A DNA stretch of 64,000 bases, taken from positions 1 through 64,000 of the forward strand of contig JAMAHW010000044.1 in NCBI GenBank assembly GCA_023627715.1, given 5' to 3'. This document shows positions 1 through 12,841 of the stretch, in pieces. Position 1 is the stretch's first letter. The number at the start of each line of letters is the position of its first letter. Source of the DNA: Periconia sp. R9002. Lineage: Eukaryota; Ascomycota; Dothideomycetes; Pleosporales; Periconiaceae. The notes beneath the pieces are model-generated. The model saw only the letters and a list, made by a program, of their open reading frames with translations. It was not told where the DNA came from and ran no database searches. A program made the position numbers and the translations under genes.

Positions 1-37
1 AGCCCCTGTCGTTCAGAGTGCACGAGCCGTATTCAAA

Positions 38-57
38 GGGATTATACTCATAATCCC
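38..57. repeat. Short perfect inverted repeat at left edge
   Basis: An 8-bp arm (gggattat) is followed by a 4-bp loop and its perfect reverse complement. It lies in the first bases, where composition is still near normal, just before the AT-rich block begins. It could be the end of the degraded element or chance. Confidence 0.4.
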
Positions 58-3000
58 ATTTACGTCTGATTTGATAGAAATATAGACACTTCTAGTTTAG
101 TCTTACCTAGTCTACTAGGATCTACTAAAATATAGGCTATTATAGAAAATAATAGCCTTATACCCTTAAAACCCTTAATTATCTACTTCTTATACTAAAA
201 GGCACCCCTATAGTTATCTAGAATATAGGTAGTACTAATATACTTATTATAAACTTCTACAAAAGTTAGAAGTATATTTATCTTATTCTTATCTAAGTCC
301 TTAAAAGGCTTATAGAGCTCTTTAAGATTCTTTAAATATATTATAACTAGTAAATATATATTAAGAGTTAGAGCGTTAGGTTTTTTAATAAACTAGTCTA
401 AACTATCCTAGTCTATAGTCTCTATAATATAACTCTTATAAAGCTAATTAACTTTCTTTATAAAATTTTTAAAAGACTTAGATCCTAATATACGCTTTTC
501 TTTCTTATTAGTATATGTAATAAAACTATTAAGACGTATATAAGCTCTCTAAACTTCTAAAGTAACGTTCTAGAATAGGAACCTTTAAGTAGACTACTTT
601 AGTTTATTTAAGTCCTTCCTAGTAATAACTAAATCTACTACTATCTTCTTAAGAGCTGCTAACTAAGTAAGAGATAATACTAAACTATCCCTATAACGCT
701 TAAGCCCTTCTAAGTAATTAAAGTAATTAATAACTATACTTAGAAGCTTTAATAATTTAATAACCCTAGGTTAATTATTAAAAGCTTTAAGAAAATTAGA
801 GAAGCCTTTAGTATTAGTAGTAGTCTAGAGCTAGTATAATAAATTTCTAATAAAAGTATTAACTATCTTAAACTTCTAAGAAAACTAACTTAGTTTATTC
901 TTAACTACTTCTAAAAACGTAAACCTCTACTCTATCTTAGCTATTTTTACCTAGTTAGTAGTATATCCCTCTTATAAAGTTTAAATAAGCTCTGCTTATT
1001 AATTAAGCTTCTAAACTAATTTATTATTAGAGGTGTTACTTAGATTAGAAGCTACTAGGGTAGACTAAGGTAAACTATCTACTTTCTATACTAACTAAGT
1101 TAGCTTTTCTTTATAAACTTTAACCTTATTTTTAAAGTAAGTAAGTACTTTTACGTTAGCTTAGGTTAAAGTAAGTATCTAGAGGTTTTAGATATCTTCT
1201 TTTAGTATCTTTAAGCAACTATTGTATATAGAAATCTTAGTAGTATATTAACCTAGCATCTTCTTTATTATATCCTTAGACCTAAGGCTACCTTAATTAT
1301 TATTAAGTTACCTTTTAAGCTTAGAAATTTAAGTATCTATAAATAAAATATAGCTAACTAACTCTAAGTTACTTTTTATATTTAGAGAACTATCTTAAGC
1401 TAAGTTAGTAAAGTTTAGTCTAGGCTAAAACGCCCTAGTACTTACTAAATTATATAAGATTTTATATTTCTTTCTCTTACTAGGGGTTATAGAACTAGCT
1501 ACCTTCTAAGCCTTATACTTAGATATACGTTATAAGGAGAAAAAAACTTCCTATTAAGTACTGCTATAGAATTAAAGATAACTAAAACTCTAAGTACTAC
1601 TAAAATCTTAGCTAGATATAGTTAGTAAAGTTTAATCTAAACTATCTTAGGATATTACTTATAACTAGTACTTTATATAGATTTCCCTTAGCTTACTAGT
1701 AGCTAGCGTAGCGCTACCTATTTTAGGATAGATAACTATTATTTCTCTATCTTTATCTTTAGTAGAAAGGAATTTATCTTTATTTTTAGAGAACGTTATA
1801 AAGTAGTGTAGAAGTAGCTTAGTAGAAAGCTTAAAAAGAATATCTCTAAAGATAACTTTTATATAACGTATTACTATAGGAACGTTTTTAGCTTTAGGCT
1901 AATATAAAAGGTTAGAATAAAAATAGTCTAGACTAGATTAGAGGAGACTTATTAATCTACACTTACCCTAGAAGGCTATATAGCTAAAGTAAAAGTATCT
2001 ATTAGCGTACTAACTACTAAAAATTATAGTAAAAGATTATAGAATATAAATATAAGGAATATAACTAGAGATCTTTTTCTAGGTCTTAGTAGCTAACTTC
2101 TTACTCTAATTAGTAACCTAACCTATATAAAGACTATATATAAAGAGAATAAGAACTATATAATTAGTAAAAACTCCCTTCTAAGCTTTTATAAAGCGGG
2201 TATCTATAATTTTAATCTTAAAGATAAAGCTAGCTTTAGTGTTTATACTTAGAGAGACTAATATCTAAGTCTTAGGAGCTATTTTAACTAAGAGAGGCCT
2301 AGTTTAAGCTAAAAAATAAAAAAAGTATAGTTATAAGCGTTAGAAGTAGGCGTATAAGGCGTAAAGTATAAAAAAGCGAAAGTATTAGAGAGAGTAATTA
2401 AGAGTAGTAATAGTAAAGTAGTTAGAGTAAGGTTAATAATTAAAAAGAAGTATAAGAAGGTAGAAAGTAGAGTCTTAATTATTACTCTAGGTAGTAGTAT
2501 TAACTTTCTCTTACTTTACGTAGTTACGTACGCTACGTAATTTAACTTTACCTCCTCTTACCTTACTACTACTTACTAAATACTCTCCCCTTTTTAATTT
2601 TTTTACTATATTAGAAATCTTTACTATAAATATACTCTATAATACCTACCTAAAGTACCCCTTATAAGTCTAGGATAGACTCGCCTAAAAGAGGAGGCAT
2701 TATTATAGGTTAGCTATATCTAGCCTAAACTAGCTATACCTAGACTAGAGCAATATAGTATACTCTAGACTAAAAAACTCTAGTAGAAAAACTCTAAATA
2801 GTAATATTTAAGAAGTATAAGATAGGTTAGCTATAAATAAGATAGGCTAGATAAAAATAGAGTAGACGGGACGTAACTAGAGTAGACTAGACGTAACTAA
2901 AGCAGCCTAAGATAGATAAAAGTAGTAAATACCTATATAGAGAAAGGTAGGTATTTATAGAATCTTTAGCTACTAGTACTTTTAGAATTAAGCTAGTTTA

Positions 3001-6000
3001 GCCTATTATCTACTATACCTATAGCCTATTTTCACACTAGCTTAGCTATCTTAGCCTACCTATCTACTTTTTTATATATAATACTATACCTTTTATACTA
3101 CTCTTATATATACTACTACTTAAATTAAGAGTACGTCTACTCTTAACTTTAGCGTATTAGTTACTATAAACACCTACTACGACCCGCTTATTAGCTACTC
3201 TACTAACTTATTTTTTTCCCTCTAGCTTTTTACGTTATAGTAGTAGTAGACGTACTATAGTACTTCTACTAACTATACTATCTTAGCTATACTACTATAG
3301 TATATAATTACTTAGCTATATAAGTACTACTTTATTAGCTTACCTACTAACGCCTTTACTACCTCCTCCTCCTTTTCTATATTATAGTTATAGACTTAGT
3401 AGTAAATATTAGGGTAGGTAGTACTACTATAGAACTACTAGCACTACTCCTTACTTAATAAACCTATTAACTATATAAACTAAGCCTTTTTACTAGGCTA
3501 TAGTGTTACTATTAAGTACACTACCTACGTTTTAACTACTATTAGCTTTTATAGTACTAGTATTTACTCTCTTTAGCCTTATAGTAAATCTAGAACCGCG
3601 TAGTACTTATTTACTATAATTTAGTTTAGCTAACTTATCACCCGCTAGTAGTTAAGGAACTATCTAAATACTTTACTTACTACTAACTTAGGCATAACTA
3701 GCACTACTTATACCTACTTACTTAGCTAATAGCTACTCTACTTTATATACGTTATACCTAGCTAGTAGTATTACTCTTCTATATTTACTTGTAATAATAC
3801 TAGTAGGATAATAATAACTATAACGCTAGTAGATATAAATGCTAGTAGTATAATTAGTATACTCTTCTCTACTCCTATCTCTATAATAGCTATAATAGGG
3901 CTTTCCTACTATATAATAGCTTATAACGCTAGCTTCTAAACGCTATAGAACGTAGCCTACTTTTTAACTATCTTTTTTAACTAGTGCTTTACGTCTACGT
4001 ACTATATTATCCTTTACTACTAGTACTTTTTCTTAATTACCTTCTTACGCGCTACTTAAGTCTATAACCTCTTAAATTAGAGCTTAATTATATACGCTAT
4101 ATATAGGAATACGTACTATTCCTAGCTAACTTTCTAGAACGCTACTTACTTAGACTTAGTACTAAATACGGCTTTACTAATATATTACTTATATATTAAC
4201 CTACTAACGTATAAGCTATACTTAGTTTATAGATTAGCTACCTTATCCTCTTTATAGTTACTACTATCTTTTTTCTTATCTACCTATAGGTAGGCTTATA
4301 CTACTATTTTATTACTAATATACCTATAGTAGATAGCCTTACTTCTATATCTCTACGCTATAATATTTAGCTTAATATTTATATACTTTAGTAATATCTT
4401 TTAGAGGGCGTATTTAACGTAGTTAGCATTCTATAGCTTTATAGCTAGCTCTTTCCTTTTTTCTTTTTCCTCTTTCTTTTCCTTCTCTAACCTACTTTCT
4501 CTATTATTTTTATTTATAGCTAACCTTTTCTACTATAGCGCTTTCTACTTCTTTTTAGGCTTAAGCTACTAAATATATATACTACTCTCTATAGCTCTGC
4601 TGCGTATAATACCCTTTATTTTTTCCTAAAATAGTAGCGTAAACTATAGATAATATACTAGTAACTTACCTACTTTATATAGTAGATAATAGTAAATTAC
4701 TTTAGACTACTCTATTAACTTAATATTTTTATAGTATTAAGTTACTATTCTTATTAACCTATTCTTAATAAATACTTTATAGCTTTCCCTATTTACGCTA
4801 TTCTTATACTAAATAGTTAGCAGCTCTAACACCTACGCTAGGAACCTATATATTATATATACTAGTATAACTAACTTTTAGTAGAATACTTATATAGTTT
4901 ACTAGTACTACTTTACGTAGTCTACGCTTTATACTATAGGCTAGCTAGCTACTATAGCTTTTTAGGTAGCTGCTATATTAATAAATACCTTTTGTAATAA
5001 CCTTTTCTTAATAATCTACTACTCTAGCTATAATAGGGGCCTAGGTACGTTTATAGCTTCTTAGTTTTAGACGTCTTCTATAAAGCTCTACCCTATCTTC
5101 TACTTAGCTAGGTTATTAACTAACTAATTCTAGTAGATAGCTAGTAGTGTAGTTATACTAGGTACTAGCTTACTTTTATTATCTACTTATAGTAGTATTA
5201 GCTTCTTTATTAGGTGCTGCTATATACTAGCTACTACGCTATAGACTATTAACTATAACTATACTATACTAAAATAGATATACCTATATAATAATATGTT
5301 ATCTACTTAGTTAATTACGCCCTCTACGCTAGTGTTAAACTAGATTTTTATCCTATACGCCTTTAATTATAGAATAGTATCTATAGAGGTTAGCTAGCTA
5401 TAGTAGCTTATTAACGTTATAAAGTAGTTAGCTATATTTTATACTAAGTTAAAATAGCTATACACCTTCTTTTCTGCTTTACTGTAATCTAGCCTCTCTA
5501 CTTCTAGCTAGGCTATCTCTACTCTATATATCTACGCTACTCTATATAATACTAGTATATATAATACGTTAATAATAGTAGTTTACTTTAGCGTATATAG
5601 TAGTAAGCTAACCTACTTACTATTTACGTTAATACTTATTACTACTATAGCGCTAATTAATACGCTATAGTACTTATAATTACCTAGTAAGTAGTTTAAT
5701 AAATATAATATAAACGTTAATATAACTATTTCTAGCTTCTACTCTTACTCTTCGCCTAGCTTATTATTACTATCTATCTTTTTAAACTAGTCCTCCTTAC
5801 TCTTATTACTATCCTACCCTATAATAGCTTCTATTTTCTATAGTAATATAGCCTATTTTATAGTAAGTTAATATAATAGCCTTTTCCCTTATACCTCTTT
5901 TCTTTTTCTTTTTCCTATACTAATTTTGGGCAACGCGTAGGTCTACTATATATACTATATAATTTCTAACTACTACCCGCTATACTTAATTATTATCCTT

Positions 6001-7194
6001 TCTATCTATTATACGTTAAACAGCTTCTTATTAGTACTACTACTTACCTTACGCTAGTTAATATAATTTATAGCTACTATCCCTACTACATCTAGCCGTA
6101 ATAACTACTAGGTCTTATAGATAACTATTTATAACGCCTAATATACTTAATTTAGCGCTTTTTTTTTAGAGCTAGGCTTTTATATAGTAGTTAATAACTA
6201 GCTATAATTAAAACTTTATAAATACTTTACCTACCCTACGTAATCTAGCTATACGTAGAATAAGTACTAATCTTAGTCTACTTTAATATAGTTCTACTAC
6301 TCCTTCTTTTTTACCTTAATATTAATAGTAGCCTAGCTTAATAATATTACTACTACGCACTAGATATCTTTATCCTCTCTATCTACTATATACGTATTTA
6401 GCTAGGACGGGCTAATAGTAAATAACCTACCTAACTAGCCTATACTTTAGAACTTCTAATATACTATACCTTCTACCTATATTATTAGATACTTAGCTAG
6501 TAACTTTTAAGCTTATTAACTTTACTTTTAAAAGTTCTTCTACTTATACTTCTCCTAGTAATACTTCTAGATATACTTTAGCTATTAATAGATGTATTTA
6601 TATATCTTATTACTAGGTGTAGCCTTTACGTATATAAACGTGTTCTTATATATAGGTAAGTATAGTATAGGCGTAGCCTCTAGCTTAAGAAATATAACTT
6701 TATCTTTTATTTTTACTTATCTATAGAATAATACTATAGCTAAAGTAATCTACTATTATATTTTAGAAGTTAGTTTCTTATACTTACTATTTAAATAGCC
6801 TTATAGCTATAACTATAGTAGGCCTTAGTAGTACGTTTTATATATTACAATATAGTGCGTAGGTAGATACGTAAAAATTACGTCTAATTACTCTATAGTA
6901 AGTATAAATAGTAAATAAAAATACTAGTATACGCGCTATAGTAAAGGTGCTAATAGTATTCTACCCTAGATTATAGTATAGTTACCCTAGATTAATTAGG
7001 TATATAGCTTTACTTAGTAGCTGCTACGCTAACATTAATACACTACCCTTCCTACCTATATTCTACTATAAAACATAACTTAATAGATATATAAAATATA
7101 GTAATTAAATTACTAAATTACGCTGCACCTCCCTATAAAGTTATATTAAAATCTAATATTATCTTAAGTCTATAAGATTTATAATAGTAACCCT

Positions 7195-7263
7195 AAATCC
7201 TATAGCCCCCTATCTTTTAGCGTACACGTGCCACATTTAAATCCCATAGACCCTATAGGATTT
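7195..7263. repeat. Inverted repeat at right edge of AT-rich block
   Basis: An 11-bp perfect inverted repeat (aaatcctatag at 7195-7205, ctataggattt at 7253-7263) encloses a 47-bp segment at the exact place where RIP-like composition ends. The enclosed sequence loosely resembles bases 1-40 in the same orientation (agcccc start, then a cacg and an attcaaa/atttaaa core). It may mark the terminus of the destroyed element. Confidence 0.4.
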
Positions 7264-8313
7264 GCCTATTACAGATAGGTCCAACCTCAAAGTTAGACAC
7301 GAGCGGCTCGTCAGCGCCGGTTTTCATAGCTGCATCTACCTCCAGCACTCTCACCGTACCCGTTTTTAAAATAGAAAGAATGAAAGAAACAAAGGAGGCA
7401 CAGCGCTAACAGCGCTAACAGCGTTCAGCTCCTCCGCTATTATACAAAGCACAATGCGGCACAGTAGCATGGGGTGGGGGCCAAAATTGCAAGATAGTTC
7501 CCCGGCGCCTCGGGGGGCGAGGGGAGAACGAATGAGAAGACGGCAGACTGGGCACATTCAGCCCATCTGGGCAATAATGTATTATTGCTTACGTTCGGAG
7601 GAAGCAAGGGCAGCCAGTACTTCGTTACATTTTCTTCTTCTTACCTCATCATATTTAACCATACATGGTTAGAAGAGCTGAGGTGTAACTACATTTGTGT
7701 CGAGCCGGCCTGCGGAAGGCACGATGACTCGCCGCACGGCGCGGGATGAAGTATTCCTGCAGGACGCTAAACCGGTGAGGTCTGGGTTACAGGTAATGCC
7801 AACCATTAGTATGAGTCCATGGGCCAATGTTGCATAGAGAATACACTCACATTCGCGCCGGCGGTCAGCTGAAGTTTACACAATATGACTGGATCGAGTC
7901 AGCGGGGCTCAGTGCCTGTGGTGAATGTAATCGTGATGGTGACTATTCCTGCTATCGACAGACCAGCGTGACAGATGCTGAACAAGAGTGTTGTCGTTCT
8001 TTCCCATAACCGTGTTTGCCTGTTCTTCCCAAGCCAGGAGGCATCCTTAAACAAGATGACCTGCTGCAAAGCCGATCTGCGGTCACAGCAGTCACAGGAA
8101 CAGCTCAATTCTTTATCGCATTGCACTAGTTGTCGCCCCTTATCTTAAAATTCTGCTTACGTTTCTACAGCTTCCTGTTCACAATAGCTGGGCGAAAAAC
8201 CGATTCGAATTCATCCCTCTTAAGATGAGGTGTATGCCGCCGATCATTGAGATATTTTGCCGTCGAACTGTATACCGCCTTAGCAACGAACACGAAGAGA
8301 TATTCTGGATTGC
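7264..8313. other. Gene-free stretch right of the AT block
   Basis: Normal-composition sequence with no convincing coding region; the short open frames overlap on opposite strands and lack recognisable domains. It contains a small tandem repeat of a 9-bp unit (cagcgctaa) at 7401-7427. It probably holds the 3' flank of the HET gene and the transition into repeat DNA. Confidence 0.6.
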
Positions 8314-10392
8314 CTAGCAGATTGTGAAACTCTCTTCTTCCACTTCCCCAGCTTTCAAAGTTGCGATCGCTTCGCCCCTCATTATCCCATGAATATATGC
8401 CTCTTGAACCAGCTTGTATTGTCGACTCTCTTCATCCCGAGGGTCCTGTTGTCTGAAAACGAAAGGACACTTCGCCCCGAAAAGAATGCAGATGACGTCA
8501 CCAGGCTTCGTTGGCCAAAGCCCAAGTCCGAAGTATCCCTTCTTAGTGAAAAAGAAGCTCCTACCGTCGCCCATCAATTTAAAATCGACATAGTACCTTT
8601 CAGCATCCCCATCCCCGGGACCTGGTATTATAGCACTATTTACCACGCCAGGGAATTCTAGAACTGTTTCTAAGCCTGGAGACTTCAAATCATAGACGGC
8701 CTCCAGCCAAAGCCGGAAGTAGGCTCGAAAGTCACGCCGATGTCTGTCCATGTCGTCCTCTGCGCAATCATACGTCGTTATACCTGCGATGAGGGTAAGT
8801 GAAAATGCATCGAGCCAGGCATCGCCATAGGCAGATGCCGAGCTCTCCCCTAACTTTCGTGCTTGCTGCCAGATTGAACACAGCGCAAAAGTGGAATCCA
8901 CATCGGTTTTTGTTGACCCCTCTCTCCCCAAAGCAAGCATCGACCGCAACTTCTCTGGGCTTGAGGCTAAATCATCAGCCGTGAAAGGAAAAGCATCCTC
9001 CACTACGTCAAAGTAAACACCTTGTGCATGCAGCTGATGTAAGTCGTCAACAGAAGGCTTCTTGCCTGAGGGTGCCGAAAGTATCCCTCCATCAGCACGA
9101 TAAAAAAAGCCATAGTAGACGCCAAGAGTACAGGACGTGTACTCCTCCGGCCAGCACCAAGGAACCCAAGAAGGATAGTCTGCCTTCAGCTGGTCCTCAT
9201 TATGCTCCACTGGGGAGAGGATGGAAAGGCCGTGTTTCTTTAGAAGTTGGACAGCAAGCTCGAACCATACCTGCATATGATCCTTCTCATAATCGGGCAT
9301 CATGATGAGTCCCGTACCATCCTCCAACCTCGCAAGAGGGTGTCCCAGAAGAGAGTAGACATGGTCGCGGGGATTGCTGCAATTCATGCCCCGCGCCTGG
9401 TTAACCAAATCCACAATGTTGTTCTCCGGATACGTCGCCGTGTCCCGCCAATTCTCCAACCAGTTCTCCCAGTCGACATGAATCGAGACGAACGACACGC
9501 CAGCCCTAGTATCCAGATTTGGCGCCCTCCTCATCGTCCACGCGGCCACTTTCATCAGATCCCGATAGGCAAACTCGACGGGTCCGTACAGAACTCTCGG
9601 ATCCTTAGCCAAACCAACCTCCTGCAGAACCCATGTCCGCGTAAACCACGGGAGTTTCTGAAATTTGGCCAGCGACTTCCACCTAGCGTCGTCGTAGAGC
9701 GAGTCTGTCGGGTCCAGCACCGGCATGTCGGCGATGGACTTGTACTTTGAAATCATCTGCGTCATGTCATACACCAGGCTGGCAACGTCCTCGGCGGCGC
9801 CGTCCGTGTCGCGGCCCATGCAGACGAGGACCTTGTGTGCGTGGCGGTATACCTCGCTCATGAACGCAACGTGGTGGCTTTTTTCTCTATCGTTGCTTTG
9901 GTTGATACATATCTGTAAAGTGTAGCTCCGTTATTGGCTTATGATCTCTACGTATTTATTTTCGGAACTCGGCGATTTTCTTAGGGTGTGGGAGTCACTT
10001 ACAGCGTCGGCCCACACAATCCTCGTTCGATACGTGAGGCGGATTCTTTTCAACGCTGCGAGCAAATTGAGCGTGACCTTGAACTCTCTCCCGTTGCAGA
10101 GAATGGGCACTGTATTAGCGGCGTCGCCCCAGACGTAGGAGAGGGCATCGTATTCAGGGGCATGGTGAAGCTCTGTGATGAGCAGCCGGATGGATACCGG
10201 GTCGTTCCATGCTCCTGGGCTCAGTTCGATCAACCTTATAACCCGGCCCTGTAGTAACGGGAAGTATAGGGGTTGGTCGAGGCCATGGGGCTGGAATTTG
10301 CGCTTACCCGGGCCAGGTTGGGTTATGTCGCCTTGTTCGGGGAAATCTAAGACTTTGGGGTTTTGAGCTTGCAAGTCCTGGGAGTCTTCCAT
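8314..10392 (-). CDS. HET-domain (heterokaryon incompatibility) protein
   Basis: Two exons: 10392-10003 and 9912-8314, with a 90-bp intron (GTAAGT donor, CAG acceptor). Splicing restores the HET signature across the junction, and the lengths sum to 662 codons plus stop. HET motif 1 (YDALSYVWGD) is at residues 81-90 and the second motif (WADAICINQ) at about 127-135. The C-terminus carries the pattern common to this family, with the words GDVICILFG, YIHGIMRGE and a hydrophobic strand. HET proteins trigger programmed cell death when incompatible fungal individuals fuse; members exist in tens of copies per genome and most have no proven role. The gene starts at the ATG at 10392. It is the first intact gene beside the RIP block, a typical position for fast-evolving HET genes. 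No NACHT or repeat domain is attached, so which signal it senses cannot be inferred. Confidence 0.9.
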
Positions 10393-12841
10393 TGTGGGCT
10401 CCGATGTTGTATTTTGGTTTTTTCTCTAGTGATGTGTGAGTTCGCGTTGTCGCATTATCGTCGCCGGAAACGAGACAAGCGGGGGTGAGATTGAGGGACT
10501 GGAAGATTTATAGCGGAAATCACCCCCAATCTGCAGGGTTTTCTGCTCTTGTATCGTTTTAAATTACTCGTATCTCGTATCCCATAAACGATGATACGAT
10601 TGATCGCAGCATGGATTGTCGCAAGATGGGTCGATTCAGCTTATGGCAGAAACTGCAGGTCTATCAATTGATTCGGGAGGAAGTTGTTCCGCTTCAGCCA
10701 TACTTAGGATGTAAACCGTAGCCACCTATCCTTATACTCAACCCACCGACTGCCGAATCGATCCAGTTTGGTAGCAAAGTTGCATGATTTACATGTGACA
10801 TGACTTTTCACGTGACCTTATCTGGGCGTAGAACTTTCTTCCACAGTTGTTCCCTCAAACCATCATTATGCTGCGCATATGTGCTTCCCTGCATATATTA
10901 CAGTAGCACCCGCCAATCATAAGCCATTGTGTAGCCGTACTCTTAAGCCATGACCCCGCACACCCACGAGTCTGCATTTGATAAAGCTCCTCGTCCTCTC
11001 CCTTCCTTTCTGTCTTCCCCCAACGAGCACAAATAACGCGCCCGCTGAACCGCAATCAATGATTGGTGGGATTGTTGTGTGCGCCGTCATTTCTCCAACA
11101 CAGCCTTGCTTTAATAGTCGCGCTGGTGGTGGACTTCCTCTACCTAGAGCTGCAGATTAGCCAGACGATATTAGAGCTTGGAAAGGTAGTTGTGGGATGC
11201 ATTCGAGGGCCCCGCTATTCGTACCGCTCTTGAATATCCACATGATTGGGGCTTCCCTTTTCGACCCCTCAGTGTCATGAATAGTTTCACAACACCGAGC
11301 CATCTGGTCTGGAATGAAGATAGAGCCCATACGCCCTGGGGTGGTTTGGCAGGATCATAGTGTTATTCCTACTTTTTCACGCAGTGCATTGATAGCCTTG
11401 CGATATGACACCGGACTTTCGACTTTCCAATGTCTGCGGGCAGGAGTTACGTCGTATCTCTTGATTGATACACGAAACTATGAAATGGTGTTCGGTGGCA
11501 CATTCTGCGTAATGAACTGTATGGCACTGACTTTGCTGAATCCAGAAGACAATCATATACCAAATGGTACTGGTATTGAGTTGCCGTGATTGGAAGAGTC
11601 AGAGGACGTAGTCGAGCAAGACTCGGAGGATAGATCTTCGCCTGCAGACAAGGGAAATCATACCAGAATGAAGACGAGTCTATGCTCGCCCACTGGAAAG
11701 GCTCATCCAACAATCATGGCCCATCGACTATCATTTCAACACAAAGCTTTTAGTTCTACTGCCCTACTCCGCTCAGCTTATCGTCAAACTTGCGCGAGTT
11801 GCCTATAAAGTCAGAAAGGTAAGCCATGTCGGCTTCTTTCTATCCCAATGAAGCTTTTCCAGGTACCAGCGAACGCATTTTGGTATTAACTTGCCCAGCC
11901 GATAGAGCCGGTTCTTCCCAACCATGGAGTATTTCACTCTAACTCATTAACTCCAACAACTCCGAGCATAACATTTGTTGCTTTGGATTCACAGTTCTTC
12001 CTCCGTGTTTCTTTGTCAACGATTAACATGCAAGTATTACTACCTTTCTCCTGTGAATAACTCTCCCAACCGTACTCCACCGCCGTTCTCGCTACCACCA
12101 TCTCCATGCCATTCTGCGTCTGCGCCTGCTACTCTAGCGACTAGTATATGTCGCAGACCGAAGGAGCATGGCATCCTTTCCACGCTTCACATCAGTGATT
12201 TGGCTGGGTGTCGAGTTTCAGGTAGCCGCATCTACCGACCCAGCATACTTTCAACGGCATCTTCCAAAAGGGCAACAACTAGAAACTCCCAGTTCCAATG
12301 CTCACCACCAATAATTCTTGGCCAGGGCACACATCCTGTGTTTCTTGCAATACAAGGTCAACGGGACTGTTATATACATTTCCACCATCGATAATTGACT
12401 GGATCCTCTTATAATTATCAATTTGAAATAGATTGTAGCAGCGAACGTTGCACGACACGTCTACCAACATTTACATTCATCGAGAAAAACCCCAGCAATC
12501 TTTGAATTTTGGTATGACTTGAAGATGGCGACCTTGGAATTGCCAACTCTTGCACACGTCACACAACTATAGAATATTAGGCATTAATCAAAATCATCTC
12601 AATATAGTCTACTGTGATCTGTGGAAAATTCACAAGCCGTTGTCAAAAATCAAGGGTGCAGTACACTTCACCGACAGAGTCAATATATTTGAGAAGGGTC
12701 TCTTTTACATCTTCCTCTGCCGATACATTTGCTCGAATCCGTTATGCCACCCTTATGAGAACCTTATCACAATCCCCAAGTAACGCCGGGACCGAATGAA
12801 ATAAGTCACTAGGCTTATCGCTATTCTCCTCTACGACTTCC
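10393..12841. other. Gene-free 2.4-kb intergenic region
   Basis: Contains the promoter of the HET gene and the 3' side of the MFS gene. Small open frames occur on both strands (for example 11314-11589 plus and 11975-12394 plus), but none has a recognisable domain, signal peptide or plausible splice partners. I see no gene here with support. Confidence 0.5.

Larger units (their letters stand above)
1..7263. repeat. AT-rich, RIP-degraded repeat block
   Basis: Seven kilobases made almost entirely of short words such as cta, tag, tta and ata, with stop codons in every frame and no reading frame of 60 codons. CA and TG dinucleotides are almost absent over long stretches while TA is greatly over-represented, which is the product expected from repeat-induced point mutation (CpA to TpA on both strands). 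Normal composition returns sharply at about 7,264. Fungal RIP acts on duplicated DNA, so this was most likely one or more transposons; the original family can no longer be read. The block probably extends left of the window. Confidence 0.85.

Noticed and set aside
1..7263. Naming the AT block as a particular LTR retrotransposon
   Set aside because: No protein motif, LTR pair or primer site survives the mutations, so the class cannot be stated.
8195..8215. tRNA-like B-box word (gattcgaattc)
   Set aside because: No A-box or acceptor stem at the right spacing; cloverleaf not possible by eye.
9247..9750. 167-codon frame on the plus strand within the HET gene
   Set aside because: Antisense to a confirmed HET exon, without a domain.
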